Positions 8,100 through 14,395 of a DNA stretch of 16,268 nucleotides are shown one piece after another (the first letter of the stretch is position 1; every line of letters begins with the position of its first letter). The stretch is from JBLIOB01 sp047639575 (GTDB lineage: Bacteria > Bacteroidota > Bacteroidia > Flavobacteriales_D > Parvicellaceae). The notes under the pieces are model-generated. The model was not told the origin of the DNA. It made no database searches and was given only the letters and a program-made list of their open reading frames with translations. The stretch covers positions 1-16,268 of the forward strand of contig JBLIOB010000077.1 in NCBI GenBank assembly GCA_047639575.1. The letters are read 5' to 3'. The translations under genes were made by a program, and so were the position numbers.

Positions 8100-9041
8100 A
8101 TGAAGCAGAAAATAACAACATTAATAATTGGCCTACTTACGATTAGTATGGCAAACGCGCAAACAACCGTCCGGAGTAATGGAATGGGTAATAGATCGAA
8201 TGTAAATGATGGCGTATATACAACTGGAAATGTAGCGACCAAAAGGGTCATGCAATATACTGACCTGCGTTCGGCTGACGTAATTTGGTCAAAACGAATC
8301 TGGAGAACAATTGATTTGAGAGAACGACAAAATCATCCGTTGTACTTTCCAATTGAACCACTTTCCGATAGACGATCTTTATGGGATGTTATTAAATATG
8401 GTGCACTAGAAGAGGGTAGTCTGACCGTATATGAACCTACAGATATGTATGGAAATCCGGACGATCAATTTAGAACTCCGATCATACCAGCTAATGGAAA
8501 CTATAGTGACACGGTATTTAGAGAAAAGTTAAACCAGTTTTTTTATGAATCGTCTGTAGAACCTTTATTAAATGATGAAGGAGAAGAACAATACGATGAT
8601 ATAACTGGTGTGCGGCTAGACACTACTTTTCTAACTGAACGATTTTCCGATGAAATCATTGAGTATAGAATTAAGGAAGACGTCTTTTTTGATAAGGAGC
8701 GTGGCATTCAGGAACGAAGGATTATTGGAATAGCCCCAGTAATGTACAGTAAAGATGCAAACGGTGATATCAGAGGTAAGAAAACGTTGTTCTGGTTATA
8801 CTTTCCAGAATGTAGATATGTATTTCAAAACTTTGTAGCCTACAACCCTCAAAATGATGCGCAGAGAATGTCTTTTGATGATTTATTCTGGAAGAATAGA
8901 TATTCTAGCTATATCACAAAAGAATCAAATTCTAGAAATGCAAACATAAATCAGCTCTGGGATGGTGTGGATGCGTTGTTGGAATCCGAAAGAATTAAAA
9001 AGGAAATTTTCATGAACGAGCATGACCTTTGGCATATGTAA
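8100..9041 (+). CDS. GldN-family T9SS protein (copy 2, GldO-like)
   Basis: This 313-residue paralogue of GldN has a signal peptide ending MANA at residue 20. It aligns with copy 1 from end to end without large gaps. In the 76-residue block starting ADVIW, 58 residues are identical by hand count, including a shared SDRRSLWDVIKYG stretch, and both end in EHDLWH. F. johnsoniae likewise has adjacent gldN and gldO, which are partly redundant, so this gene is a functional counterpart of gldO, whether or not orthologous. It differs from copies 1 and 3 at YRIKEDVFFD (they have YYVKEDWFFD) and GDIRGKKT (they have GDIKGMQT/GDIKGLQT). AGGGAG lies about 10 bases before the ATG. The terminator upstream implies its own transcription. 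Confidence 0.9.
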   Translation: MKQKITTLIIGLLTISMANAQTTVRSNGMGNRSNVNDGVYTTGNVATKRVMQYTDLRSADVIWSKRIWRTIDLRERQNHPLYFPIEPLSDRRSLWDVIKYGALEEGSLTVYEPTDMYGNPDDQFRTPIIPANGNYSDTVFREKLNQFFYESSVEPLLNDEGEEQYDDITGVRLDTTFLTERFSDEIIEYRIKEDVFFDKERGIQERRIIGIAPVMYSKDANGDIRGKKTLFWLYFPECRYVFQNFVAYNPQNDAQRMSFDDLFWKNRYSSYITKESNSRNANINQLWDGVDALLESERIKKEIFMNEHDLWHM

Positions 9042-9078
9042 GTAGAGAATTACGGTAATTTGATGCATCGATAAGAGC

Positions 9079-9105
9079 TTGTAACAGAATCAGGATTATA
9101 CGTTA
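9079..9105 (+). promoter_or_regulatory. TTGTAAC ... TACGTTA element before the third gldN-family gene
   Basis: TTGTAAC (9079-9085) repeats the core seen before both porP genes and gldK, and TACGTTA follows at 9099-9105, close to the ATG at 9111. The AAC/CGT pairing is similar to that before gldK (TTGTAAC 2582-2588, TACGTA 2604-2609), though the spacers differ, 13 versus 15 bases. ECF-type promoter is a hypothesis only. Confidence 0.3.
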
Positions 9106-9110
9106 TGTAA

Positions 9111-10061
9111 ATGGTGCATCAAAAATTCTCTATAACACTTTCATCCTTATTTGCTCTATGTAGCCTCACCGCCATGGCGCAAACAGATTTGGATGTGTGC
9201 TGGGATGTTAATTATGGATTGTATCCGAGAAAGATTGAAGTAGGAAATACGATAAACGCACCAGATACAACAACGGCTGCTCCAAGAAAATTAGTTAGCC
9301 TTACTCCTCTAACAAGTCAGAACATAACATTCAATACTAGGGTTTGGTCTAGGATTGAGCTGAATGAAAAGGCAAATTATAATTTAACTTACCCGATTAT
9401 AGCAAGGCCTAACCTTTGGTCTTTATGGAATGTCATTCGATTTGGATTAGAAGTAGAGCAAAGCATAACAGCTTATGATCCTGGAATTGATCAGGACGAT
9501 AGTTTTAAATATCCGTTGAGACCAACTGACTCTACTTACTGTGATGATCTAAAGAATTTACTTTATCGAAGTGATTTTGTCGATTCGCTGGATAGTAACG
9601 GTGAACCAATTTATGATTCGTTAAGCGATGAAAGAGTTCAAACAAAACGATTAGTTCCAGTAATTGCTTCAGATATTGTTAAATACTATGTCAAAGAAGA
9701 TTGGTTTTTTGACATGGAAAGATCTGTAATGGAAAAGCGGATTATAGGAATTGCCCCAGTAATTAATAAGTACGATGAATATGGCGACATTAAAGGACTG
9801 CAAACCTTATTTTGGGTGTATTACCCCGAATGCGAACTAATGTTTCAAAATCACATTGGTTACGTGCGTCAAATGGACGAGAAGAAATACAGTTACACTG
9901 ACCTGTTTAGAAAAAGAGCATTTACTTCAACGATCATTAAAAAATCCAACTCAGCCAATAGTAAGTTGAATTCTACGTTAAGTGGAAAAGATGCGATTTA
10001 TGAATCAGAAAAGCTCAGAAAGGATTTTGACAACATGGAAAGTGATCTTTGGTCTTATTAG
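9111..10061 (+). CDS. Divergent GldN-family protein (copy 3)
   Basis: This 316-residue protein has a signal peptide ending AMA at residue 23 and is recognisable as GldN-family mainly in its second half: YYVKEDWFFDMERS, EKRIIGIAPVINK, GDIKGLQTLFWVYYPEC and YTDLF. The N-terminal hallmark is eroded: where copies 1 and 2 have ADVIW(A/S)KR(V/I)WRTIDLRE, this one has NITFNTRVWSRIELNE, and SDRRSLWDVIKYG becomes RPNLWSLWNVIRFG. It has Cys residues absent from the mature copies 1 and 2 (VCWD near the mature N-terminus and TYCDD), besides the shared one in PEC. It is intact and of normal length, so it is diverged rather than decayed. It may form or modify a ring with GldK, or do a related task; which one the sequence does not say. 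It is followed by an OmpH-like gene after 33 bases. Confidence 0.82.
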   Translation: MVHQKFSITLSSLFALCSLTAMAQTDLDVCWDVNYGLYPRKIEVGNTINAPDTTTAAPRKLVSLTPLTSQNITFNTRVWSRIELNEKANYNLTYPIIARPNLWSLWNVIRFGLEVEQSITAYDPGIDQDDSFKYPLRPTDSTYCDDLKNLLYRSDFVDSLDSNGEPIYDSLSDERVQTKRLVPVIASDIVKYYVKEDWFFDMERSVMEKRIIGIAPVINKYDEYGDIKGLQTLFWVYYPECELMFQNHIGYVRQMDEKKYSYTDLFRKRAFTSTIIKKSNSANSKLNSTLSGKDAIYESEKLRKDFDNMESDLWSY

Positions 10062-10076
10062 AAGGTACATTTTTGA

Positions 10077-10084
10077 TAGTTTTG
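10077..10084 (+). promoter_or_regulatory. TAnnTTTG promoter element before the OmpH-like gene
   Basis: TAGTTTTG is a full match to the Bacteroidota -7 element and lies 10 bases before the ATG at 10095, so transcription would start almost at the start codon. TTTGG at 10048-10052 is a possible -33 element but its spacing is longer than usual. Confidence 0.5.
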
Positions 10085-10094
10085 TAGCTTATTC

Positions 10095-10598
10095 ATGAGA
10101 ACAGTTAAAAACACATATTTAATAATCCTATTAATTGTCTCTTGCTCGGGAGCATATGCTCAATCAAATTTGAAAATTGGATATGCCAATTTCGCAGAGC
10201 TAAAAGTTCAGTTACCTAGTTATGACTCTTTACAGCTAATTGTTCAAGAACATGAAACAGATTACGAAGCAGAACTTGTGGAGATGGCGTTAATCGTTAA
10301 AAATAAAAGTGAAGAAATAGATCGTGCTAAAGACCGGGACCATCTAGAAATGCTTAAAGCAGAGCATCAAGCCCTAACGGCAATGCTAAAGGAGTATACA
10401 CAATTGGCCGATCAAGAGCTTTCTTTTATTAAAATAACGGTTTTAAAGCCACTTTCTGATTCTTTAGAATTGGCTAAAAACAGAATAATTATAAAACACA
10501 AGCTGGATTATTTCTATGATTCTAGTAAAACCGTTGTTCCTGCTCTAGTAAAAGCAACTGATATGACTTCTGAACTAAAATCTGAACTAGGGCTTTAG
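10095..10598 (+). CDS. OmpH/Skp-family periplasmic chaperone-like protein
   Basis: The 167-residue product has a signal peptide, then the family start LKIGYANFAELKVQLPSYD, a long charged helical middle (about residues 50-130) that would form the coiled-coil tentacles of Skp, and a compact end with DYFYDSSKTVVPAL followed by DMTSELKSELG, which matches the OmpH C-terminal strand and helix. Skp/OmpH proteins hold unfolded outer-membrane proteins in the periplasm. The N-terminus can be read in two ways: signal peptidase I cleavage after AYA (residue 22), which I favour, or a lipobox IVSC with Cys17. A client link to the T9SS barrel proteins is attractive given the neighbours but is not shown. It has its own promoter-like element. 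Confidence 0.8.
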   Translation: MRTVKNTYLIILLIVSCSGAYAQSNLKIGYANFAELKVQLPSYDSLQLIVQEHETDYEAELVEMALIVKNKSEEIDRAKDRDHLEMLKAEHQALTAMLKEYTQLADQELSFIKITVLKPLSDSLELAKNRIIIKHKLDYFYDSSKTVVPALVKATDMTSELKSELGL

Positions 10599-10614
10599 AA
10601 CTTTAAAAACATTT

Positions 10615-10622
10615 TACCTTCG
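10615..10622 (+). promoter_or_regulatory. TAnnTTTG-like element before the ABC-F gene
   Basis: TACCTTCG matches seven of eight positions of the Bacteroidota -7 element and is followed by CAGC and the ATG at 10627. TTTA 17 bases upstream (10594-10597) may serve as the -33 part. The predicted mRNA would be leaderless or nearly so. Confidence 0.45.
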
Positions 10623-10626
10623 CAGC

Positions 10627-12558
10627 ATGGTTTCAATATCTGATTTAGAACTTTATTTTGGCGATCGAGCAGTGCTTGACGGAATTTCAATCCAAGTTAA
10701 AAAGCAAGACAAAATAGGCTTGGTTGGCAAAAATGGTGCAGGAAAATCAACTTTATTAAAGTTAATTAATGGAGAATACACGCCCGATAAGGGAACCGTA
10801 AATATGCCCAAAGGGACTGTTTTAGGTTATTTGCCTCAGGAAATGCATCACAACGATGATGCAACGATCATTAAAGAAACGCAATCGGCAAATAAGGAAA
10901 TCCAAGAACTTGACCAAGAAATTATAAGTATTGGGAAACAGTTAGAAGAAAGGACTGATTATGAATCAGATGCTTACCTCAAACTCATAGAAGATTTAAA
11001 TGAGAAGAATGATAGATTCCAGTTTCTAGGAGGTTTTCAACAGGAAGAAAATGCGGAGAAAATTCTATACGGCCTTGGTTTTGTAGCCGAAGACTTTCAA
11101 CGACCAATGAGTGAATTTAGTGGTGGTTGGAAAATGCGTGTGGAGTTAGCGAAAATCCTTTTACTGGCTCCGGATGTTCTTTTGTTAGATGAGCCAACCA
11201 ATCACTTAGATATAGAATCAATTCAGTGGTTAGAGGATTTCTTGAAAAAAGGAAATAATGCGCTAGTATTAATTTCACATGATAGATTATTCCTTGACAA
11301 TATTACCAACCGCACGATAGACGTTGTAAACGGAAAATTAAGAGATTATCCATATCCGTATACAAAATATAAAGAACAGAGAGAAATTGAATTTCTTCAA
11401 ATGGGAGAGGCTGCAAAAAATCAAGAAAAATATGTGCAGCAAACGGAACAGCTGATTAATAAGTTTAGAGCTAAGAAAAACAAAGCTGCATTTGCCCAAT
11501 CTTTAATTAAGAAATTGGACAAATTAGAGCGGATTGAAGTTGAGTCTGATGAAGTCGCTGGGTTGAATATTGCATTCCCTCCTGCTCCAAGGTCTGGTAA
11601 AGTGTCCATTCTTGGTGAGGGTGTTTCTAAAGGTTATACCAAGAACATTTTATCCAATGCCGATTTTATGATTGGTCGAGGAGAAAAGATTGCATTGATT
11701 GGTAAGAACGGACTGGGTAAATCCACTTTGGTTAAAATGATCGTAGGCGATACAGATTTTGAAGGCAAGATAGAATTAGGGCATAATGTGAACCTTGGTT
11801 ACTTCGCTCAGGATGAAGCAGACTCTTTAAACCCGGACTTCACCGTGTTTGAGACAATTGACAATATTGCCGCTGGTGAAATAAGAAAAAGAGTTAGGAC
11901 AATTTTAGGTGGTTTTTTATTCGGAGGAGACGATGTTGAAAAGCGAGTGAAAGTGCTTTCGGGTGGCGAAAAAACCAGATTGGCGTTTTGCAAGTTACTA
12001 TTAGAACCTTATAACCTATTAGTTCTGGATGAGCCAACTAATCATCTGGACATTAAATCGAAAGAAATATTAAAACAGGCCCTAATAAATTTCGATGGCA
12101 CATTATTGATCGTTTCTCATGATCGAGATTTTTTAGATGGACTTACCAATAGAATATTTGAAATTAAAAACGAACAAATCAGTATTCATCATTATGGGAT
12201 TAAGGAGTTTTTAGACTTTCGAAAGAAAAATAGTATAGTGGAGTTTGAAAAAGCTAGTAATCCTAAGCAAATTTCAAGTGCTAAAAATAATTCTCAGAAC
12301 AAAGAATCATACCTCCAAAAAAAGGAAAGTGATAAGCTTGAGCGCAAGCTGAAGAACAAAATATCGAAGTTAGAAATAACTATTGCATCGATGGAGGCAA
12401 AAGTAAAAGAGCTGGACGTTCTTGTACTTGCCCTGGATTACAACGACAAGGTTAAAACAGAGAAGGTACTTGGGGAATACAATGAAGCGAAGGCTACATT
12501 GGACCAATCGTATGAGTCTTGGGAAAAGACTTCTGAGAAATTAGATGCTATCGGGTAA
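10627..12558 (+). CDS. ABC-F family ATPase (ribosome-associated)
   Basis: ABC-F proteins are soluble twin-ATPase factors that bind the ribosomal E site and act on stalled or slow translation. The 643-residue product has no membrane segment. Domain 1 has Walker A GKNGAGKS (34-41), signature SGG (165-167) and Walker B LLLDEPTNHLD with D188/E189. Domain 2 has Walker A GKNGLGKS (359-366), signature LSGGEKTR (S445) and Walker B LVLDEPTNHLD (D468/E469). The stretch between domains (about 240-325), helical and basic, is the P-site-tRNA-interaction linker typical of the family. A C-terminal charged helical extension (about 560-640) fits the coiled coil of Uup-like members. All key catalytic residues are present. 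It has the general Uup/YfmR-like layout; nothing marks it as an antibiotic-resistance type. Its last 18 bases overlap the convergent lipoprotein gene. Confidence 0.93.
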   Translation: MVSISDLELYFGDRAVLDGISIQVKKQDKIGLVGKNGAGKSTLLKLINGEYTPDKGTVNMPKGTVLGYLPQEMHHNDDATIIKETQSANKEIQELDQEIISIGKQLEERTDYESDAYLKLIEDLNEKNDRFQFLGGFQQEENAEKILYGLGFVAEDFQRPMSEFSGGWKMRVELAKILLLAPDVLLLDEPTNHLDIESIQWLEDFLKKGNNALVLISHDRLFLDNITNRTIDVVNGKLRDYPYPYTKYKEQREIEFLQMGEAAKNQEKYVQQTEQLINKFRAKKNKAAFAQSLIKKLDKLERIEVESDEVAGLNIAFPPAPRSGKVSILGEGVSKGYTKNILSNADFMIGRGEKIALIGKNGLGKSTLVKMIVGDTDFEGKIELGHNVNLGYFAQDEADSLNPDFTVFETIDNIAAGEIRKRVRTILGGFLFGGDDVEKRVKVLSGGEKTRLAFCKLLLEPYNLLVLDEPTNHLDIKSKEILKQALINFDGTLLIVSHDRDFLDGLTNRIFEIKNEQISIHHYGIKEFLDFRKKNSIVEFEKASNPKQISSAKNNSQNKESYLQKKESDKLERKLKNKISKLEITIASMEAKVKELDVLVLALDYNDKVKTEKVLGEYNEAKATLDQSYESWEKTSEKLDAIG

Positions 12559-12987
12559 TGTAACGTAATGAACTCGTTTATAGATCAATGAATCGAGTTT
12601 ACCATAGTCATAAGAGGCGTGATATTCTAGTACCCCAAGATCATCCCATTCCTTCATTTCTCCAGTTTGCATGTTCATGTCGAATTCCATAGTAAGTTTC
12701 ATCTGACCATTGGAAAACCATTCTAAGACATTTCCATGAACTTTACCAGTAGTATAGTGTCTTTCTAACATTTTGACACCGTCTAGATTAACATTAGTAC
12801 AAGTGCCTTCGAATGGAATCTTTCGATCATTTAAATAATACCAATTATACTTTGCATCCATAATTAGATCATCACAACCGCATTCCGTAGGTTCTGGAAC
12901 TGGTACTTCTGCAATGGGATTTTCATCTATTACTTCAGCACACGATAGGGCCAGGAGCAATGGTAACGCATAAAGAAAATATTTCAT
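12541..12987 (-). CDS. Small lipoprotein with MORN-like (YwqK-type) repeats
   Basis: This 148-residue protein has a lipoprotein signal peptide with lipobox ALSC (acylated Cys16), followed by a Pro/Glu-rich spacer and a CGCDD motif. It then has repeats of the MORN_2/YwqK type, each with a pattern of polar-Gly-aromatic strands: FEGTCTNVNLDGVKMLERHY, then TGKVHGNVLEWFSNGQMKL, then MQTGEMKEWDDLGVLEYH. Such repeats are common in Bacteroidota lipoproteins; YwqK-like domains are sometimes annotated as antitoxins, but no toxin partner is next to this gene. The molecular function is unknown. The stop codon sits inside the ABC-F gene's 3' end, giving an 18-base overlap tail to tail, without a terminator between. 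Confidence 0.75.
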   Translation of the reverse strand: MKYFLYALPLLLALSCAEVIDENPIAEVPVPEPTECGCDDLIMDAKYNWYYLNDRKIPFEGTCTNVNLDGVKMLERHYTTGKVHGNVLEWFSNGQMKLTMEFDMNMQTGEMKEWDDLGVLEYHASYDYGKLDSLIYKRVHYVTLPDSI

Positions 12988-13011
12988 AAGAGTAAAGTTA
13001 GCAAAGTACAG

Positions 13012-13046
13012 ACAAAAAGAAAGCCGGCCCTCTCCAGAACCGGCTT
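13012..13046 (-). terminator. Intrinsic terminator, leftward
   Basis: A 7-base-pair GC-rich stem AAGCCGG (13021-13027) with CCGGCTT (13040-13046) encloses a 12-base loop. Read on the - strand it is followed by TTCTTTTTG, a T-rich tail. On the + strand the stem is followed by ATCACC, so the direction is leftward. It ends transcription coming from the KAS III gene or from a small transcript in the gap, before the lipoprotein gene, whose ATG is 25 bases further on. Confidence 0.72.
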
Positions 13047-13098
13047 ATCACCCTACCTACTACTCGCTTGAAGTGAGTATTATACGCTTATAGAACGC
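13012..13098 (-). ncRNA. Candidate small RNA of about 85 nt
   Basis: The gap between the lipoprotein and KAS III genes has a promoter-like element on the - strand, TACTTTCG (13103-13110; seven of eight matches to TAnnTTTG), with a T run 17 bases upstream. An intrinsic terminator lies about 85 bases downstream. The region between has a hairpin at 13061-13079 (TACTC with GAGTA outermost) and a G-rich single-stranded stretch GTAGTAGGTAGGGTG (13050-13064). No ORF of useful length with an ATG is present. The alternative is that this is simply the 3' untranslated end of the KAS III mRNA. I do not recognise a named RNA family. Confidence 0.35.
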
Positions 13099-13125
13099 AC
13101 TACGAAAGTATACGACAGTGCCGTT
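13094..13125. repeat. Inverted repeat flanking the putative sRNA promoter element
   Basis: AACGCACT (13094-13101) pairs with AGTGCCGTT (13117-13125) with a single bulged base, and the interval contains the TACTTTCG element on the - strand. A 10-base-period direct repeat, TACGAAAGT (13101) and TACGACAGT (13111), lies inside. It could be an operator over the promoter. On the + strand TTTT follows, so it could also be a weak rightward terminator-like hairpin. Confidence 0.3.
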
Positions 13126-13231
13126 TTAAAAAAACCACATATTCAGTACTATTGGAAACCTACAAAGATCGGTTGAATTAACCTGATTGTTTAGAACTTC
13201 ACAATAACGAGTGAAGTTTGTTAAATAAAAG

Positions 13232-14314
13232 CTACTTGAATTTGTATATCAGGGCATTGATATTCATCCCGGCTCCGACCGAAGCAAAAATCACCGTATC
13301 ATCTTGATTCAGTTTATAAGGATTAAAATTTCCTTTTAATATTAGATCAAGTAAAGTTGGTAGTGTGGCTACAGATGAATTTCCTAACCATGAAATGGTC
13401 ATAGGCATAATGTTATTAGGAATCTCAAGTTTCTCGTATAAATCGTAAAGCCTTTTTAAAATCGCCTCATCCATTTTGCCGTTGGCTTGATGAATAAGGA
13501 TGCTTTTGATTTTGCTTAAATGCGTGTTACTTTTCTCCAAGCAATCTTTTATTGCTTGAGGAACAGAGTTTAAAGCATACTGATAAAGCTTTCTGCCTCT
13601 CATTTTCAAGAATAGTTCATCTCCTACGTAAGCTGGATTATCAGAACCACCCATATTAAGCATATGCACTTCATCAAGGGTGTCGGTTCTTGTTTTGTGC
13701 GCCATAATTCCAATTGGAGTGTCGCTTTCTGTTGCTCCTAACAAAACAGCGCCTGCACCATCTGAATATATCATGCTATCTCTATCATGCGGGTCGCAAA
13801 CACGGGAAAGTGTTTCAGAACCTACAACGAGTATTTTTTTCGCATCGCCAGATTTGATATAATAATCTGCTTGAATTACTCCTTGGAGCCATCCTGGACA
13901 ACCAAATGGGAGATCGTACGCGATGGTATTAGGATTTTTTATGCCTAGCTTATGCTTGATTCGAGCTGCAATGCTCGGAACTAAATCAGATTTTTTATTG
14001 TCAGCTTTAATATCGCCAAAATTATGAGCAACGATGATGTAATCTAAATCTTCCTTATCTGTATTCGAAGACTTTAGAGCATCTTCAGCGGCAAAAAATC
14101 CAATATCAGAAGTTACTAGGTCGTCTGTAATATATCTACGCTCTTCAATTTGAGTGATCTGCTGAAATTTTTCAATGATTTCTTTGGTATCCTTATCTAT
14201 TCGAACTCCATTTTCGTCAAAGAAATCATGATTTAAAAAATCTTCATTTTTGACAATTTCCGTAGGGATATAAGCCCCCGTCCCCTCAATAATCGAATAA
14301 ATATTATTACCCAT
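13232..14314 (-). CDS. Beta-ketoacyl-ACP synthase III-family protein
   Basis: KAS III enzymes condense an acyl-CoA starter with malonyl-ACP, the first step of fatty-acid or related polyketide-like chains. The thiolase-fold product has all three catalytic residues; numbered from TTG 14320, they are Cys141 in DLPFGCPGWLQG, His277 in LIHQANGKMD and Asn314 in SWLGNSSVATLP. The C-terminal block FASVGAGMNINALIYK is typical. I chose ATG at 14314 (360 residues) over the in-frame TTG two codons upstream. The active-site surroundings differ from classical FabH (AACSGF, GNTSAAS), so this is a divergent Bacteroidota subfamily; starter preference is unknown and it may not be the housekeeping FabH. It is downstream of der with an 81-base gap holding its own promoter-like element. 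Read leftward, a terminator lies about 185 bases after the stop. Confidence 0.88.
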   Translation of the reverse strand: MGNNIYSIIEGTGAYIPTEIVKNEDFLNHDFFDENGVRIDKDTKEIIEKFQQITQIEERRYITDDLVTSDIGFFAAEDALKSSNTDKEDLDYIIVAHNFGDIKADNKKSDLVPSIAARIKHKLGIKNPNTIAYDLPFGCPGWLQGVIQADYYIKSGDAKKILVVGSETLSRVCDPHDRDSMIYSDGAGAVLLGATESDTPIGIMAHKTRTDTLDEVHMLNMGGSDNPAYVGDELFLKMRGRKLYQYALNSVPQAIKDCLEKSNTHLSKIKSILIHQANGKMDEAILKRLYDLYEKLEIPNNIMPMTISWLGNSSVATLPTLLDLILKGNFNPYKLNQDDTVIFASVGAGMNINALIYKFK

Positions 14315-14352
14315 TTTCAACTTCTGTTTTCATTGTGTATTCAATGAATCCA

Positions 14353-14360
14353 CAAAACTA
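14353..14360 (-). promoter_or_regulatory. TAnnTTTG promoter element before the KAS III gene
   Basis: On the - strand TAGTTTTG is a full match to the Bacteroidota -7 element, about 38 bases before the ATG at 14314. A clear -33 TTTG was not found at the usual distance. It suggests that this gene can be transcribed independently of der. Confidence 0.45.
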
Positions 14361-14395
14361 GAACAATAACGTCACGGAATAGCTTTACGCCAAGT

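Noticed and set aside
7940..8146. Open frame of 68 codons over the terminator and the start of gldN copy 2
   Set aside because: It covers the terminator hairpin and overlaps two well-supported genes, with no domain features.
12541..12987. MORN-like lipoprotein as an antitoxin of a toxin-antitoxin pair
   Set aside because: No toxin gene is adjacent, it carries a lipoprotein signal peptide, and YwqK antitoxin labels in this phylum are mostly by annotation transfer.
14315..14320. TTG start two codons upstream for the KAS III gene
   Set aside because: The in-frame ATG at 14314 is a better start and nothing supports TTG initiation.
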